Assembly: GCF_006874705.1 (NCBI RefSeq)
Contig: NZ_CP035382.1
Span: 2,666,001 to 2,730,000, forward strand
DNA from: Leclercia adecarboxylata
GTDB lineage: Bacteria > Pseudomonadota > Gammaproteobacteria > Enterobacterales > Enterobacteriaceae
Length of the DNA: 64,000 nt
Direction of reading: 5' to 3'
The position numbers and the translations under genes were made by a program. This document shows positions 50,769-62,360 of the stretch, in pieces (the first letter of the stretch is position 1; every line of letters begins with the position of its first letter). Below the pieces are notes generated by a model, which saw only the letters and a list, made by a program, of their open reading frames with translations, was not told the DNA's origin and searched no databases.

Positions 50769-51968
50769 ATGAAGCAATTAACACTCCTCGGCTCAACCGG
50801 CTCCATCGGTTGCAGCACGCTCGACGTCGTTCGCCACAATCCTGAACACTACACCGTGACCGCGCTTGTCGCCGGGAAAAACGTTCAGCGGATGGTTGAG
50901 CAGTGTCTCGAGTTTGCGCCACGCTATGCGGTTATGGACGACGAGGAGAGTGCTCGCCAGGTAAAAGCATTGCTGGCCGAGCACGGCAGCCGGACCGAGG
51001 TATTAAGCGGTCAACGGGCTGCCTGCGACATGGCCGCCCTGGATGACGTAGACCAGGTGATGGCGGCAATCGTGGGCGCAGCAGGACTGCTGCCAACGCT
51101 GGCGGCGATTGATGCCGGGAAGACGGTGTTGCTGGCCAACAAAGAGTCGCTGGTGACTTGTGGACGCCTGTTTATGGAGGCGGTAAAGCAGCGCGGCGCG
51201 CAACTTTTGCCGGTAGATAGCGAACATAACGCTATTTTTCAGAGTTTACCGCAACCGTTTCAGCAAAACCTGGGGTACGCTGATCTGGAGCAGAATGGCG
51301 TCTCTTCTATTTTGCTCACCGGGTCTGGTGGCCCGTTCCGTGATACGCCGTTGTCTGATCTGGTCTCAATGACCCCGGATCAGGCATGTCGTCATCCGAA
51401 CTGGTCGATGGGGCGTAAAATCTCTGTCGATTCTGCCACCATGATGAATAAAGGTCTGGAATACATTGAAGCCCGCTGGTTGTTTAACGCCTCGGCAGCG
51501 CAGATGGAAGTGTTAATTCACCCACAGTCGGTGATCCACTCCATGGTCCGTTATCGGGATGGCAGCGTGATGGCGCAATTAGGCGAACCCGATATGCGTA
51601 CGCCTATCGCCCATACGATGGCGTGGCCAAACCGCGTGGTCTCCGGCGTTAAGCCGCTCGACTTCTGCAAATTAAGTGCGCTGACGTTCAGTGCGCCAGA
51701 TTATCAGCGCTATCCGTGCCTGAAGCTGGCGATGGAGGCATTCGAGCAGGGACAAGCGGCGACAACCGCCCTCAATGCGGCGAATGAAATTGCTGTCGCC
51801 GCCTTCCTCGAACAGCGGATCCGCTTTACGGATATCGCTGCGCTGAACCTGTCTGTTCTTGAGGCAATGGATTTGCGCGAGCCGCAAAGTGTGGATGATG
51901 TGCTGACCGTCGATGCGAAAGCCAGGCTCACGGCGCAAAAAGCGGTGACGCACCTCGCAAGCTGGTGA
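50769..51968 (+). CDS. dxr: 1-deoxy-D-xylulose 5-phosphate reductoisomerase
   Basis: A 399-residue NADPH enzyme of the MEP isoprenoid pathway (also called ispC). NADPH loop [15 protein letters not shown] at the N-terminus; the metal/substrate site includes [11 protein letters not shown] (Asp150/Glu152 in E. coli) and [13 protein letters not shown]. Its product feeds the undecaprenyl precursor made by uppS just downstream. Confidence 0.97.
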   Translation: MKQLTLLGSTGSIGCSTLDVVRHNPEHYTVTALVAGKNVQRMVEQCLEFAPRYAVMDDEESARQVKALLAEHGSRTEVLSGQRAACDMAALDDVDQVMAAIVGAAGLLPTLAAIDAGKTVLLANKESLVTCGRLFMEAVKQRGAQLLPVDSEHNAIFQSLPQPFQQNLGYADLEQNGVSSILLTGSGGPFRDTPLSDLVSMTPDQACRHPNWSMGRKISVDSATMMNKGLEYIEARWLFNASAAQMEVLIHPQSVIHSMVRYRDGSVMAQLGEPDMRTPIAHTMAWPNRVVSGVKPLDFCKLSALTFSAPDYQRYPCLKLAMEAFEQGQAATTALNAANEIAVAAFLEQRIRFTDIAALNLSVLEAMDLREPQSVDDVLTVDAKARLTAQKAVTHLASW

Positions 51969-52067
51969 TAATCCAGCCGTGGGTGGTCATGCTATTTGTT
52001 AGCGTTGGGCTTCAGTGATATAGTCTGCGCCACCTGATTGCGGGTAGTTGACGTTATGTGGTCAGGT

Positions 52068-52093
52068 AAGCCGTGGTATGACACGGCTTTTTT
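52068..52093 (+). terminator. Terminator between dxr and uppS
   Basis: Stem aagccgtg / cacggctt, followed by T-run, 100 bp after the dxr stop and 61 bp before uppS. Confidence 0.88.
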
Positions 52094-52153
52094 ACGTAAA
52101 GGCTTCAGTATTCCTGAGTACCGTTAAATCCTTTCAGGGACCAAAAACGCGTT

Positions 52154-52912
52154 ATGTTGTCTGCGAATCAACCAATAAGCGAAAACTTGCCAGCACATGG
52201 CTGTCGTCATGTCGCAATCATCATGGATGGCAATGGCCGCTGGGCGAAAAGACAAGGGAAGATCCGAGCCTTTGGGCATAAAGCTGGGGCGAAATCTGTT
52301 CGCCGCGCCGTTTCTTTTGCCGCCAATAACGGCATTGACGCGTTAACGCTCTATGCTTTCAGCAGTGAAAACTGGAATCGACCTGCGCAGGAAGTTAGCG
52401 CGTTGATGGAATTGTTCGTGTGGGCGCTCGACAGCGAAGTAAAAAGCCTGCACCGCCACAACGTTCGCCTGCGTATTATCGGGGATACCAGTCGTTTTAA
52501 CTCACGTCTGCAGGAACGCATTCGAAAAGCGGAAGCGCTGACCGGGCAAAATACCGGTTTAACGCTCAATATCGCGGCGAATTATGGCGGACGTTGGGAT
52601 ATTGTCCAGGGTGTACGGCATTTGGCTGAACAGGTTCAGGAAGGGCTATTACAGCCGGACCAGATTGATGAAGAGGCGCTGAGTCAGCAAATCTGCATGA
52701 GTGAACTGACACCCGTGGATTTAGTAATTAGGACAGGGGGAGAACATCGCATCAGTAATTTTTTGCTATGGCAAATTGCCTACGCCGAACTTTACTTTAC
52801 AGATGTTCTTTGGCCCGATTTTGATGAACAAGACTTTGAAGGTGCGCTGCATGCCTTTGCTAATCGAGAGCGTCGTTTCGGTGGTACCGAGCCTGGTGGC
52901 GACAACGCCTGA
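52154..52912 (+). CDS. uppS: Undecaprenyl diphosphate synthase
   Basis: A 252-residue cis-prenyltransferase (ispU) making the C55 lipid carrier for peptidoglycan and O-antigen. Catalytic Asp in [14 protein letters not shown], then [11 protein letters not shown], and the substrate-binding [20 protein letters not shown]. One residue shorter than E. coli. It is 12 bp from cdsA. Confidence 0.97.
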   Translation: MLSANQPISENLPAHGCRHVAIIMDGNGRWAKRQGKIRAFGHKAGAKSVRRAVSFAANNGIDALTLYAFSSENWNRPAQEVSALMELFVWALDSEVKSLHRHNVRLRIIGDTSRFNSRLQERIRKAEALTGQNTGLTLNIAANYGGRWDIVQGVRHLAEQVQEGLLQPDQIDEEALSQQICMSELTPVDLVIRTGGEHRISNFLLWQIAYAELYFTDVLWPDFDEQDFEGALHAFANRERRFGGTEPGGDNA

Positions 52913-52924
52913 TGGGGGTAGCTT

Positions 52925-53782
52925 TTGCTGAAGTATCGCCTGATTTCCGCGTTTGTTTTAATACCTGTTGTCATCGCGGCGCTGTTTTTACTGCCTCCGG
53001 TGGGATTTGCTATTGTCACACTGGTCGTTTGCATGCTGGCGGCGTGGGAATGGGGGCAGCTTAGCGGCTTTACCTCGCGTTCTCAGCGGGTATGGCTGGC
53101 GGTGCTGTGCGGTCTGATGCTGGCGCTGATGCTCTTTATGCTGCCGGAGTACCATCACAATATTCATCAGCCGATAATCGCAGGTTCGCTCTGGCTTTCG
53201 CTGGGATGGTGGCTGGCAGCGCTGCTGCTGGTGCTCTTCTATCCCGGCTCTGCATCGCTATGGCGTAATTCGAAAATACTGCGTCTCTGTTTTGGGCTGT
53301 TCACCATCGTTCCTTTCTTCTGGGGAATGCTTGCCCTCCGTACCTGGCACTACGACGACAACCCTTACAGCGGGGCGTTATGGCTCCTTTACGTCATGAT
53401 TCTCGTCTGGGGGGCTGACTCTGGCGCCTATATGTTTGGTAAACTGTTTGGCAAACATAAACTGGCACCGAAGGTCTCTCCGGGTAAAACGTGGCAGGGT
53501 TTTATCGGTGGTCTGTTTACAGCAGCGATTATCTCCTGGGGTTATGGCGTGTGGGCCAACCTTGAGGTGGCACCGGCAACATTATTGGTCTGTTCTATCA
53601 TCGCAGCGCTGGCTTCCGTGCTGGGTGATTTGACCGAAAGTATGTTTAAGCGTGAAGCAGGGATCAAAGACAGTGGCAATCTTATTCCAGGGCACGGCGG
53701 TATCCTGGATCGCATAGACAGCCTGACGGCGGCAGTTCCCGTGTTTGCCTGCCTGTTTTTGCTGGTGTTTGGGACGATTTAA
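52925..53782 (+). CDS. cdsA: Phosphatidate cytidylyltransferase, TTG start
   Basis: A 285-residue inner-membrane enzyme with about seven to eight transmembrane segments that makes CDP-diacylglycerol. The signature [14 protein letters not shown]...[11 protein letters not shown] is near the C-terminus. The start is TTG at 52925, with GGGGG 6 bp upstream and the E. coli N-terminus [10 protein letters not shown]; no ATG fits. Gap to uppS is 12 bp and to rseP 11 bp. Confidence 0.96.
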   Translation: MLKYRLISAFVLIPVVIAALFLLPPVGFAIVTLVVCMLAAWEWGQLSGFTSRSQRVWLAVLCGLMLALMLFMLPEYHHNIHQPIIAGSLWLSLGWWLAALLLVLFYPGSASLWRNSKILRLCFGLFTIVPFFWGMLALRTWHYDDNPYSGALWLLYVMILVWGADSGAYMFGKLFGKHKLAPKVSPGKTWQGFIGGLFTAAIISWGYGVWANLEVAPATLLVCSIIAALASVLGDLTESMFKREAGIKDSGNLIPGHGGILDRIDSLTAAVPVFACLFLLVFGTI

Positions 53783-53793
53783 CGGAAGGTTTT

Positions 53794-55146
53794 ATGCTTA
53801 GCATTCTCTGGAATCTGGCGGCATTCATTGTTGCACTGGGTGTACTTATCACGGTGCATGAATTTGGCCATTTCTGGGTTGCTCGGCGCTGTGGCGTGCG
53901 GGTAGAGCGCTTTTCAATTGGCTTTGGTAAGGCGCTCTGGCGTCGAAACGATCGCCACGGCACAGAATTTGTTATTGCCCTTATCCCACTCGGCGGCTAC
54001 GTCAAAATGTTGGATGAACGCTTGGAGCCAGTGGCGCCTGAAGTGCGCCACTACGCGTTCAACAACAAAACCGTCGGCCAGCGCGCCGCAATCATTGCTG
54101 CCGGTCCGGTGGCAAACTTCATCTTCGCCATCTTTGCTTACTGGCTGGTGTTTATCATCGGTGTCCCTGGCGTTCGTCCGGTTGTTGGTGAAATTACACC
54201 CAACTCCATCGCGGCAAGCGCGCAAATTAATCCGGGCATGGAACTTAAAGCGATTGATGGCATCGAAACCCCTGATTGGGATGCCGTGCGGTTACAGCTG
54301 GTTGCCAAAATTGGCGACGAGCAAACTACCGTCAGCGTGTCACCTTTCGGATCCAGTACGCGTCAGGATAAAATCCTGAATTTACGCAACTGGACCTTTG
54401 AGCCAGATAAAGAAGATCCCGTTGCGGCGTTAGGCATTCGTCCACGCGGCGCGCAGATTGAACCGGTGCTGGCAGAAGTCCAGTCCGATTCCGCAGCGCG
54501 TAAAGCAGGTTTGCAAGCAGGCGACAGGATCGTTAAAGTCGATGGTCAACCTTTAACGCATTGGATGACCTTTGTTACTCTGGTGCGTGATAATCCAGGT
54601 ACGCCGCTGGCGCTGGAGATAGAAAGGCAGGGGAGCCCACTCTCCTTAACGCTCATCCCGGATACCAAACCGGGCGGTGGAAAGGCGGAAGGGTTTGCAG
54701 GCGTGGTGCCGAAAGTGATTCCGCTGCCCGATGAGTACAAGACAATACGCCAGTATGGGCCGTTCAGCGCCATTCTTGAAGCCACGGATAAAACATGGCA
54801 ACTGATGAAGCTGACCGTGCAAATGCTGGGGAAATTGATTACCGGTGACGTAAAACTGAACAACCTCAGTGGGCCGATTTCGATCGCTCAGGGGGCTGGG
54901 ATGTCAGCAGAGTTCGGGGTGATTTACTATCTCATGTTTCTTGCGCTCATTAGCGTGAACCTCGGGATAATCAACCTGTTCCCACTGCCTGTTTTAGATG
55001 GGGGGCATCTGCTGTTTTTAGCGATCGAGAAGCTAAAAGGCGGGCCGGTATCCGAGCGAGTTCAAGACTTTAGTTATCGCATTGGTTCGATTTTACTGGT
55101 GCTGTTAATGGGGCTTGCACTTTTCAATGATTTCTCTCGGTTGTAA
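53794..55146 (+). CDS. rseP: Site-2 intramembrane zinc metalloprotease RseP
   Basis: A 450-residue membrane protease that cuts RseA to free sigma-E, and also clears signal peptides. The zinc motif HEFGH is in TM1 ([12 protein letters not shown]); two periplasmic PDZ domains follow; the third metal ligand is in [15 protein letters not shown]. Same length as E. coli. Upstream of bamA by 29 bp. Confidence 0.97.
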   Translation: MLSILWNLAAFIVALGVLITVHEFGHFWVARRCGVRVERFSIGFGKALWRRNDRHGTEFVIALIPLGGYVKMLDERLEPVAPEVRHYAFNNKTVGQRAAIIAAGPVANFIFAIFAYWLVFIIGVPGVRPVVGEITPNSIAASAQINPGMELKAIDGIETPDWDAVRLQLVAKIGDEQTTVSVSPFGSSTRQDKILNLRNWTFEPDKEDPVAALGIRPRGAQIEPVLAEVQSDSAARKAGLQAGDRIVKVDGQPLTHWMTFVTLVRDNPGTPLALEIERQGSPLSLTLIPDTKPGGGKAEGFAGVVPKVIPLPDEYKTIRQYGPFSAILEATDKTWQLMKLTVQMLGKLITGDVKLNNLSGPISIAQGAGMSAEFGVIYYLMFLALISVNLGIINLFPLPVLDGGHLLFLAIEKLKGGPVSERVQDFSYRIGSILLVLLMGLALFNDFSRL

Positions 55147-55175
55147 GAGAGTGTTAGGAAGAACGCATAATAACG

Positions 55176-57593
55176 ATGGCGATGAAAAAGTTGCTCATAG
55201 CGTCGCTGCTGTTTAGCAGCGCGACCGTATACGGTGCTGACGGGTTCGTAGTGAAAGATATTCATTTCGAAGGCCTTCAGCGTGTCGCCGTTGGTGCGGC
55301 CCTCCTCAGTATGCCAGTGCGCCCAGGCGACACGGTTAATGATGAAGACATTAGTAATACCATCCGCGCTCTGTTTGCCACCGGCAACTTCGAGGACGTT
55401 CGCGTTCTGCGCGATGGTGACACGCTGCTGGTTCAGGTAAAAGAGCGTCCAACGATTGCCAGCATCACCTTCTCCGGCAACAAGTCGGTGAAAGACGACA
55501 TGCTCAAGCAAAACCTTGAGGCCTCTGGCGTGCGTGTCGGCGAATCTCTGGATCGCACCACCCTCTCTGATATTGAGAAAGGGCTGGAAGATTTCTACTA
55601 CAGCGTCGGTAAATACAGCGCGAGCGTCAAAGCGGTTGTTACTCCGCTGCCACGTAACCGCGTCGATCTGAAGCTGGTGTTCCAGGAAGGTGTTTCCGCG
55701 AAAATCCAGCAGATCAACATCGTTGGTAACCATGCGTTCAGCACCGATGAGCTGATCTCTACCTTCCAGCTGCGTGACGAAGTGCCGTGGTGGAACGTGG
55801 TGGGCGACCGTAAATACCAGAAACAGAAACTGGCGGGCGATCTCGAAACCCTGCGCAGCTACTATCTGGATCGCGGCTATGCGCGCTTTAACATCGATTC
55901 GACTCAGGTTAGCCTGACGCCGGACAAGAAAGGTATCTACATCACCGTTAACATTACCGAAGGCGATCAGTACAAGCTTTCTGGTGTGGAAGTGAGTGGT
56001 AATCTGGCGGGACACTCTGCCGAGATCGAAAGCCTGACCAAACTGCAGCCGGGTGAACTGTATAGCGGCTCGAAAGTGACCAAAATGGAAGACGGCATTA
56101 AAAAGCTGCTCGGCCGTTATGGTTACGCTTACCCACGCGTACAGACTCAGCCTGAAATCAACGATACGGATAAAACCGTTAAGCTCCACGTTAACGTCGA
56201 TGCGGGTAACCGTTTCTACGTGCGTAAGATCCGTTTTGAAGGTAACGACACCTCGAAGGATGCCGTTCTGCGCCGTGAAATGCGCCAGATGGAAGGGGCG
56301 TGGCTGGGTAGCGATCTGGTCGATCAGGGTAAAGAGCGTCTGAACCGTCTGGGCTATTTCGAAACCGTCGATACCGACACTCAGCGCGTGCCGGGTAAAC
56401 CGGACCAGGTAGACGTCGTTTACAAGGTCAAAGAGCGTAATACCGGTAGCTTTAACTTTGGTGTCGGTTACGGTACCGAAAGTGGCGTCAGCTTCCAGGT
56501 GGGCGTACAGCAGGATAACTGGTTAGGTACCGGCTATTCCGTGGGTATCAACGGTACCAAGAACGACTACCAGACTTACTCTGAGCTCTCCGTTACTAAC
56601 CCTTACTTCACCGTTGATGGTGTGAGTCTGGGCGGTCGTATTTTCTATAACGACTTTAAAGCGGATGATGCGGACCTGTCTTCGTATACCAACAAAAGCT
56701 ACGGCGTTGATGGTACGCTCGGCTTCCCTATTAACGAATACAACACCCTGCGTGCCGGCTTAGGTTATGTGCATAACGACCTGTCCAACATGCAGCCGCA
56801 GGTGGCAATGTGGCGTTATCTGGACTCTATCGGACAGTCTGCAAGCACCTCGAATGATGATAACGGGTTTGCCGCAGATGACTTTACCTTCAACTATGGC
56901 TGGACGTACAACCGCCTCGACCGTGGTTTCTTCCCGACCGAAGGTTCACGCGTCAACCTGAACGGTAAAGTTACGGTCCCGGGCTCTGATAACGAGTTCT
57001 ATAAAGTTACTCTCGATACCGCGTCCTACTTCCCGATCGACGAAGATCATAAATGGGTGGTTCTGGGTCGTACGCGCTGGGGTTACGGCGACGGTTTAGG
57101 TGGCAAAGAGTTGCCATTCTATGAAAACTTCTACGCGGGCGGCTCAAGCACCGTACGTGGCTTCCAGTCCAATAACATTGGTCCGAAAGCGGCATATTAC
57201 GGCGGTAACGACGAAGATAACTGCGCTAAAACCTCATCAAGCGAAGTGTGTAGCTCTGATGATGCGGTCGGTGGTAACGCTATGGGTGTCGCCAGCCTGG
57301 AGTTTATTACCCCTACGCCGTTTATCAGCGATAAGTATGCCAATTCCGTACGTACCTCCTTCTTCCTGGATGCGGGTACCGTATGGGATACTAACTGGGA
57401 AAATACCAGTGCGACCAGGGCTGCAGGTATTCCGGACTACAGCGATCCGAGCAATATTCGTATGTCTGCGGGTCTCGCACTACAATGGATGTCACCGCTG
57501 GGGCCGTTGGTCTTCTCTTACGCCCAGCCGTTTAAGAAATACGAGGGAGACAAAGCGGAGCAGTTCCAGTTTAACATTGGTAAAACCTGGTAA
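55176..57593 (+). CDS. bamA: Outer membrane protein assembly factor BamA
   Basis: An 805-residue Omp85 protein, the core of the BAM complex. Signal peptide cleaved at TVYG|ADGF, five POTRA domains (about 24-420), and a 16-strand barrel ending with FNIGKTW. The loop 6 signature VRGF is in [10 protein letters not shown]. The loop 6 region after it is shorter than E. coli's (hence 805 against 810) but keeps a Cys pair ([14 protein letters not shown]). Confidence 0.98.
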   Translation: MAMKKLLIASLLFSSATVYGADGFVVKDIHFEGLQRVAVGAALLSMPVRPGDTVNDEDISNTIRALFATGNFEDVRVLRDGDTLLVQVKERPTIASITFSGNKSVKDDMLKQNLEASGVRVGESLDRTTLSDIEKGLEDFYYSVGKYSASVKAVVTPLPRNRVDLKLVFQEGVSAKIQQINIVGNHAFSTDELISTFQLRDEVPWWNVVGDRKYQKQKLAGDLETLRSYYLDRGYARFNIDSTQVSLTPDKKGIYITVNITEGDQYKLSGVEVSGNLAGHSAEIESLTKLQPGELYSGSKVTKMEDGIKKLLGRYGYAYPRVQTQPEINDTDKTVKLHVNVDAGNRFYVRKIRFEGNDTSKDAVLRREMRQMEGAWLGSDLVDQGKERLNRLGYFETVDTDTQRVPGKPDQVDVVYKVKERNTGSFNFGVGYGTESGVSFQVGVQQDNWLGTGYSVGINGTKNDYQTYSELSVTNPYFTVDGVSLGGRIFYNDFKADDADLSSYTNKSYGVDGTLGFPINEYNTLRAGLGYVHNDLSNMQPQVAMWRYLDSIGQSASTSNDDNGFAADDFTFNYGWTYNRLDRGFFPTEGSRVNLNGKVTVPGSDNEFYKVTLDTASYFPIDEDHKWVVLGRTRWGYGDGLGGKELPFYENFYAGGSSTVRGFQSNNIGPKAAYYGGNDEDNCAKTSSSEVCSSDDAVGGNAMGVASLEFITPTPFISDKYANSVRTSFFLDAGTVWDTNWENTSATRAAGIPDYSDPSNIRMSAGLALQWMSPLGPLVFSYAQPFKKYEGDKAEQFQFNIGKTW

Positions 57594-57638
57594 TTGTCCG
57601 TTGCAAAGGAATGCGTTGGCAGTGTAGCGCTGACAACT

Positions 57639-57656
57639 GGCGATCGCAGGATCGCC
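57639..57656 (+). other. Hairpin in the bamA-skp gap (first)
   Basis: Stem ggcgatc / gatcgcc with loop gcag, 46 bp after the bamA stop. No T-run follows. Confidence 0.6.
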
Positions 57657-57672
57657 TTGCCACGCAAAGAAC

Positions 57673-57688
57673 GGTACCTTCGGGTACC
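57673..57688 (+). other. UUCG tetraloop hairpin before skp
   Basis: ggtacc-ttcg-ggtacc: a 6-bp stem closed by the very stable C(UUCG)G loop, ending 24 bp before the skp GTG and just before its Shine-Dalgarno AAGGAG. It has no T-tail, so it is more likely an mRNA stabiliser or a processing mark than a terminator. Confidence 0.7.
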
Positions 57689-57711
57689 AATGGGATGGTA
57701 AGGAGTTAATT

Positions 57712-58206
57712 GTGAAAAAGTGGTTATTAGCTGCAGGTCTCGGTTTAGCGATGGCAACTTCTGCTCAGGCAGCAGACAAAATTGCAATCGTCAATATGGG
57801 TAACTTGTTCCAGCAGGTTGCGCAGAAAACAGGTGTTTCTGCCACGCTGGAAAACGAGTTCAAAGGCCGTGCAAGCGAACTGCAGGGTATGGAAAAGGAT
57901 CTGCAATCCAAAATGCAGCGTCTGCAGCGCGATGGTTCTACCATGAAAGCGAGCGAGCGTAGCAAACTGGAAAAAGACGTAATGGCTCAGCGTCAGACTT
58001 TCTCTCAGAAAGCGCAAGCTTTTGAACAGGATCGTCAACGTCGTTCTAACGAAGAACGTGGCAAGCTGGTTACCCGTATCCAGTCCGCTGTGAAAGCTGT
58101 TGCCGCCGATCAGAATATCGATCTGGTTGTTGATGGCAACGCTGTTGCATTCAACAGCAGCGATGTTAAAGACATCACCGCTGATGTCCTGAAACAGGTT
58201 AAATAA
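57712..58206 (+). CDS. skp: Periplasmic chaperone Skp (OmpH), GTG start
   Basis: A 164-residue chaperone that carries unfolded outer-membrane proteins to BamA. GTG start with AAGGAG 7 bp upstream; signal peptide cleaved at AQA|ADK. The mature protein is basic and mainly long coiled-coil helices (about 40-120) forming the tentacles of the trimer. Between bamA and lpxD, gap to lpxD 3 bp. Confidence 0.97.
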   Translation: MKKWLLAAGLGLAMATSAQAADKIAIVNMGNLFQQVAQKTGVSATLENEFKGRASELQGMEKDLQSKMQRLQRDGSTMKASERSKLEKDVMAQRQTFSQKAQAFEQDRQRRSNEERGKLVTRIQSAVKAVAADQNIDLVVDGNAVAFNSSDVKDITADVLKQVK

Positions 58207-58209
58207 GTA

Positions 58210-59235
58210 ATGCCTTCAATTCGACTCGCTGATTTAGCTCAGCAGTTGGATGCAGAATTACACGGTGATGGCGATATCGTCATCACCGCTGTTGCGTCCA
58301 TGCAGTCTGCTAAAGCAGGCACTATCACCTTCATGGTAAGCCCAAAGTACCGTGAACATCTGGCGCTTTGCCAGGCGTCTGCTGTCGTACTGACGCAGGA
58401 CGATTTGCCGTTTGCCGCAGGTGCAGCGCTGGTAGTGAAGAACCCCTACCTGACGTATGCCCGTATGGCACAAATTCTCGATACCACGCCGCAGCCGGCA
58501 CAGGACATCGCACCCAGTGCGGTGATTGATCCGACGGCGCAGCTGGGTAACAACGTATCAATTGGTGCCAATGCGGTTATCGAATCAGACGTCGTGCTGG
58601 GCGATAACGTGGTGATTGGCGCCGGTTGCTTCGTGGGTAAAAAAACAAAAATTGGTGCAGGCTCTCGCCTGTGGGCCAACGTCTCCATTTACCATGAGAT
58701 CGAAATCGGTGAACATTGCCTGATCCAGTCCAGCACCGTTATTGGCGCGGATGGTTTCGGTTATGCCAACGATCGTGGTAACTGGGTGAAGATCCCGCAG
58801 CTGGGCCGGGTGATCATCGGCGATCGCGTCGAAATCGGCGCATGCACGACCATCGACCGTGGTGCGCTTGATGACACGATTATCGGTAATGGTGTTATCA
58901 TCGATAACCAGTGCCAGATTGCACATAACGTTGTGATTGGCGACAATACTGCGGTTGCCGGCGGCGTTATTATGGCAGGCAGCCTGAAGATTGGCCGTTA
59001 CTGTATGATTGGCGGCGCCAGCGTCATTAACGGGCATATGGAAATATGCGATAAAGTCACGGTCACAGGGATGGGCATGGTTATGCGTCCTATCACTGAA
59101 CCGGGCGTCTACTCCTCAGGCATACCGTTGCAGCCTAACAAGGCGTGGCGTAAAACTGCAGCCCTGGTGATGAATATTGATGATATGAGCAAGCGCCTCA
59201 AGGCTATTGAGCGCAAAATCGATCAACAAGACTAA
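58210..59235 (+). CDS. lpxD: UDP-3-O-(3-hydroxymyristoyl)glucosamine N-acyltransferase
   Basis: A 341-residue acyltransferase of lipid A synthesis (third step), also called firA. N-terminal uridine-binding domain, then hexapeptide repeats forming a left-handed beta-helix ([38 protein letters not shown]), with the catalytic His in [14 protein letters not shown]-terminal helix. Starts 3 bp after skp. Confidence 0.97.
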   Translation: MPSIRLADLAQQLDAELHGDGDIVITAVASMQSAKAGTITFMVSPKYREHLALCQASAVVLTQDDLPFAAGAALVVKNPYLTYARMAQILDTTPQPAQDIAPSAVIDPTAQLGNNVSIGANAVIESDVVLGDNVVIGAGCFVGKKTKIGAGSRLWANVSIYHEIEIGEHCLIQSSTVIGADGFGYANDRGNWVKIPQLGRVIIGDRVEIGACTTIDRGALDDTIIGNGVIIDNQCQIAHNVVIGDNTAVAGGVIMAGSLKIGRYCMIGGASVINGHMEICDKVTVTGMGMVMRPITEPGVYSSGIPLQPNKAWRKTAALVMNIDDMSKRLKAIERKIDQQD

Positions 59236-59262
59236 GCGTTCACCCGTTTAACGCACACTTCC

Positions 59263-59296
59263 CGGCCTGTCGGCTTTCTTATAAACCGGCAGGCCG
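59263..59296 (+). terminator. Hairpin between lpxD and fabZ
   Basis: cggcctgtcgg pairs with ccggcaggccg (one mismatch) around a 12-nt loop. The tail is only moderately T-rich (tgttattatt), so it may be an attenuator or stabiliser. Confidence 0.55.
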
Positions 59297-59337
59297 TGTT
59301 ATTATTGCCATTCAGATATTTTGACAGGAAGAGTATT

Positions 59338-59793
59338 TTGACTACTGACACTCATACTCTGCATATTGAAGAGATTTTAGAACTTCTGCCGCACCGCTAC
59401 CCGTTTTTGCTGGTAGACCGTGTGCTGGATTTTGAAGAAGGTCGTTTTCTGCGCGCAGTGAAAAATGTTTCTGTAAACGAGCCATTCTTCCAGGGGCACT
59501 TCCCTGGGAAGCCTATCTTCCCGGGCGTATTGATCCTGGAAGCGATGGCTCAGGCGACTGGTATTCTGGCGTTTAAAAGCGTCGGTAAACTGGAGCCGGG
59601 TGAGCTGTATTACTTCGCAGGTATCGACGAAGCGCGCTTTAAGCGCCCGGTTGTGCCTGGTGATCAGATGATCATGGAAGTGACTTTTGAAAAAACGCGT
59701 CGTGGCCTGACTCGCTTTAAAGGCGTAGCTCTGGTTGACGGCAAGGTTGTTTGCGAAGCTACCATGATGTGTGCGCGTAGCCGGGAGGCCTGA
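59338..59793 (+). CDS. fabZ: 3-hydroxyacyl-ACP dehydratase FabZ, TTG start
   Basis: A 151-residue hot-dog enzyme that dehydrates 3-hydroxyacyl-ACP in fatty-acid elongation. The catalytic His is in [11 protein letters not shown] and Glu in [13 protein letters not shown]. The TTG at 59338 follows AGGAAGAG and gives E. coli's N-terminus and length; the frame extends 14 codons upstream through the hairpin region without similarity. It competes with LpxC for 3-hydroxymyristoyl-ACP; its place among lpx genes reflects this. Confidence 0.96.
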   Translation: MTTDTHTLHIEEILELLPHRYPFLLVDRVLDFEEGRFLRAVKNVSVNEPFFQGHFPGKPIFPGVLILEAMAQATGILAFKSVGKLEPGELYYFAGIDEARFKRPVVPGDQMIMEVTFEKTRRGLTRFKGVALVDGKVVCEATMMCARSREA

Positions 59794-59796
59794 TAC

Positions 59797-60585
59797 GTGA
59801 TTGATAAAACCGCCTTTATTCATCCAACCGCCATTGTGGAAGAGGGTGCCGTTATCGGTGCTAACGCCCACATCGGCCCGTTTTGTATTGTTGGACCCCA
59901 TGTCGTAATTGGTGAGGGTACCGTACTGAAATCTCACGTCGTTGTGAATGGTCATACGACCATTGGCCGCGACAACGAGATCTATCAGTTCGCCACCATC
60001 GGCGAAGCGAACCAGGATCTGAAATATGCTGGTGAACCGACCCGTGTCGAAGTTGGCGATCGTAACCGCATTCGCGAAAGCGTCACCATTCATCGTGGCA
60101 CAGTACAGGGCGGTGGATTGACGAAGGTGGGCAGCGACAACCTGTTTATGGTCAACGCGCATATCGCGCATGACTGCACCGTCGGTAATCGCTGTATTCT
60201 CGCCAACAACGCAACGCTGGCGGGACACGTATCAGTAGACGATCATGCCATCATTGGCGGCATGACCGCGGTCCATCAGTTCTGCATCATTGGTGCGCAC
60301 GTGATGGTTGGCGGCTGCTCCGGCGTGGCGCAGGACGTCCCGCCGTATGTGATTGCGCAGGGTAACCATGCGACGCCGTTTGGCGTCAACATCGAGGGCC
60401 TTAAGCGCCGCGGCTTCAGCCGTGAAGCGATTATGGCTATCCGTAACGCCTACAAACAGCTGTACCGTAACGGTAAAACGCTGGAAGAGGCGAAGCCGGA
60501 AATCGCTGAACTGGCGAAACAGCATCCTGAGGTGAACGCGTTCGTGGAATTCTTCGCACGCTCAACTCGCGGTCTGATTCGTTAA
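59797..60585 (+). CDS. lpxA: UDP-N-acetylglucosamine acyltransferase, GTG start
   Basis: A 262-residue first enzyme of lipid A synthesis. Left-handed beta-helix of hexapeptide repeats; the catalytic His125 is in [13 protein letters not shown] start at 59797, 3 bp after fabZ, preceded by GGGAGG. Its TAA overlaps the ATG of lpxB by one base. Confidence 0.98.
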   Translation: MIDKTAFIHPTAIVEEGAVIGANAHIGPFCIVGPHVVIGEGTVLKSHVVVNGHTTIGRDNEIYQFATIGEANQDLKYAGEPTRVEVGDRNRIRESVTIHRGTVQGGGLTKVGSDNLFMVNAHIAHDCTVGNRCILANNATLAGHVSVDDHAIIGGMTAVHQFCIIGAHVMVGGCSGVAQDVPPYVIAQGNHATPFGVNIEGLKRRGFSREAIMAIRNAYKQLYRNGKTLEEAKPEIAELAKQHPEVNAFVEFFARSTRGLIR

Positions 60586-61733
60586 TGGTTGATAGTCGCC
60601 CGCTGACGATCGCCCTTGTCGCCGGAGAAACCTCCGGCGATATTCTTGGTGCAGGTCTTATTCGAGCGCTCAAAGCGCGCGTTCCCAACGCGCGCTTTGT
60701 CGGCGTTGCCGGTCCATTGATGCAGGCTGAAGGGTGTGAAGCCTGGTATGAGATGGAAGAGCTGGCGGTGATGGGCATCGTTGAGGTGCTGGGTCGCCTG
60801 CGTCGTTTGCTGTACATCCGCGCCGATCTGACGCGCCGTTTTACCGAACTGAAGCCCGATGTGTTCGTCGGCATTGATGCGCCTGACTTCAACATTACCC
60901 TCGAAGGTAATCTGAAAAAGCAGGGGATTAAAACCATCCATTACGTCAGTCCGTCCGTCTGGGCGTGGCGACAGAAACGTGTTTTCAAAATAGGCAGATC
61001 GACGAATCTCGTTCTGGCTTTCCTGCCTTTCGAAAAAGCGTTTTACGATAAATTCAACGTGCCGTGCCGCTTTATCGGCCACACCATGGCCGATGCCATG
61101 CCGCTGGATCCCGATAAAAATGCGGCACGCGACGTACTCGGCATTCCCCACCACGTTCACTGCCTGGCCCTGCTGCCGGGGAGCCGTGGTGCAGAAGTGG
61201 AAATGCTCAGCGCAGACTTTCTGAAAACGGCGCAGATCCTGCGTCAGACCTACCCTGACCTCGAAGTGGTCGTGCCGCTGGTAAACGCCAAACGCCGGGA
61301 GCAGTTCGAACGTATTAAGGCTGAGGTCGCTCCGGATCTGCATGTCCATCTGTTAGATGGTAAAGGCCGTGAAGCGATGGTCGCCAGCGATGCCGCGCTG
61401 CTGGCGTCGGGGACCGCCGCGCTGGAGTGCATGCTGGCGAAATGCCCGATGGTGGTGGGCTATCGCATGAAGCCGTTCACCTTCTGGCTGGCGAAACGAC
61501 TGGTGAAAACCGATTACGTCTCCCTGCCAAACCTGCTCGCCCGACGCGAGCTGGTGAAAGAGCTGCTGCAGGATGAGTGCCAGCCGCAGGCGCTAGCCGC
61601 TGCGCTGTTACCGCTGCTGGCCGACGGCAAAACCAGCCATGAAATGCACGATACCTTCCGGGAACTGCATCAGCAAATCCGCTGTAATGCCGATGAGCAG
61701 GCGGCTGACGCGGTGCTGGAGTTAGCACAATGA
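60585..61733 (+). CDS. lpxB: Lipid-A-disaccharide synthase
   Basis: A 382-residue membrane-associated GT19 glycosyltransferase joining lipid X and UDP-2,3-diacylglucosamine. Conserved: [14 protein letters not shown] at the N-terminus, [18 protein letters not shown] and LPGSRGAEV. Overlaps lpxA by 1 bp and rnhB by 4 bp, so translation is coupled along the cluster. Confidence 0.98.
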   Translation: MVDSRPLTIALVAGETSGDILGAGLIRALKARVPNARFVGVAGPLMQAEGCEAWYEMEELAVMGIVEVLGRLRRLLYIRADLTRRFTELKPDVFVGIDAPDFNITLEGNLKKQGIKTIHYVSPSVWAWRQKRVFKIGRSTNLVLAFLPFEKAFYDKFNVPCRFIGHTMADAMPLDPDKNAARDVLGIPHHVHCLALLPGSRGAEVEMLSADFLKTAQILRQTYPDLEVVVPLVNAKRREQFERIKAEVAPDLHVHLLDGKGREAMVASDAALLASGTAALECMLAKCPMVVGYRMKPFTFWLAKRLVKTDYVSLPNLLARRELVKELLQDECQPQALAAALLPLLADGKTSHEMHDTFRELHQQIRCNADEQAADAVLELAQ

Positions 61734-62326
61734 TGGAATTTATTTACCCTCACACCCATCTGGTGGCGGGTGTGGATGAAGTGGGGCGTGGTCCGCTGGT
61801 GGGTGCCGTTGTCACTGCCGCGGTGATCCTCGATCCTGCTCGTCCTATTATCGGTCTGAATGATTCGAAGAAATTATCCGAAAAGCGCCGCCTGGCGCTG
61901 TACGATGAAATTAAAGAGAAAGCGCTGGCCTGGAGTCTGGGGCGGGCGGAGCCGCATGAGATAGACGAGCTGAACATCCTGCATGCCACCATGCTGGCGA
62001 TGCAGCGTGCGGTGGCGGGGCTGAAGGTAGTGCCGGAGTATGTGCTGATCGACGGAAACCGTTGTCCGGCACTGCCCATGCCGTCACTGGCGGTCGTCAA
62101 AGGCGACAGCCGGGTGGCTGAAATCAGCGCCGCCTCGATCATTGCTAAGGTCACCCGCGATGCCGAAATGGCCGCGCTCGATATCACTTTTCCCCAGTAT
62201 GGCTTTGCTCAGCATAAGGGGTATCCTACCGCTTTCCACCTGGAAAGACTGGCTGAACACGGCGCAACTGAACACCATCGTCGCAGTTTTGGACCGGTGA
62301 AACGCGCACTGGGACTGATGTCCTGA
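61730..62326 (+). CDS. rnhB: Ribonuclease HII
   Basis: A 198-residue RNase H type 2 that removes ribonucleotides from DNA and RNA primers. The catalytic acidic motif is in [14 protein letters not shown] (Asp and Glu) and a later Asp in [13 protein letters not shown]. The start ATGATG overlaps the lpxB stop. Followed after 34 bp by dnaE without a terminator. Confidence 0.97.
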   Translation: MMEFIYPHTHLVAGVDEVGRGPLVGAVVTAAVILDPARPIIGLNDSKKLSEKRRLALYDEIKEKALAWSLGRAEPHEIDELNILHATMLAMQRAVAGLKVVPEYVLIDGNRCPALPMPSLAVVKGDSRVAEISAASIIAKVTRDAEMAALDITFPQYGFAQHKGYPTAFHLERLAEHGATEHHRRSFGPVKRALGLMS

Positions 62327-62360
62327 ATCAAGACGCCAATAAGTAACGCGGGATCTGAAA

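Noticed and set aside
55074..56189. 371-codon open frame on the minus strand opposite bamA
   Set aside because: Shadow of POTRA-coding sequence; composition not protein-like.
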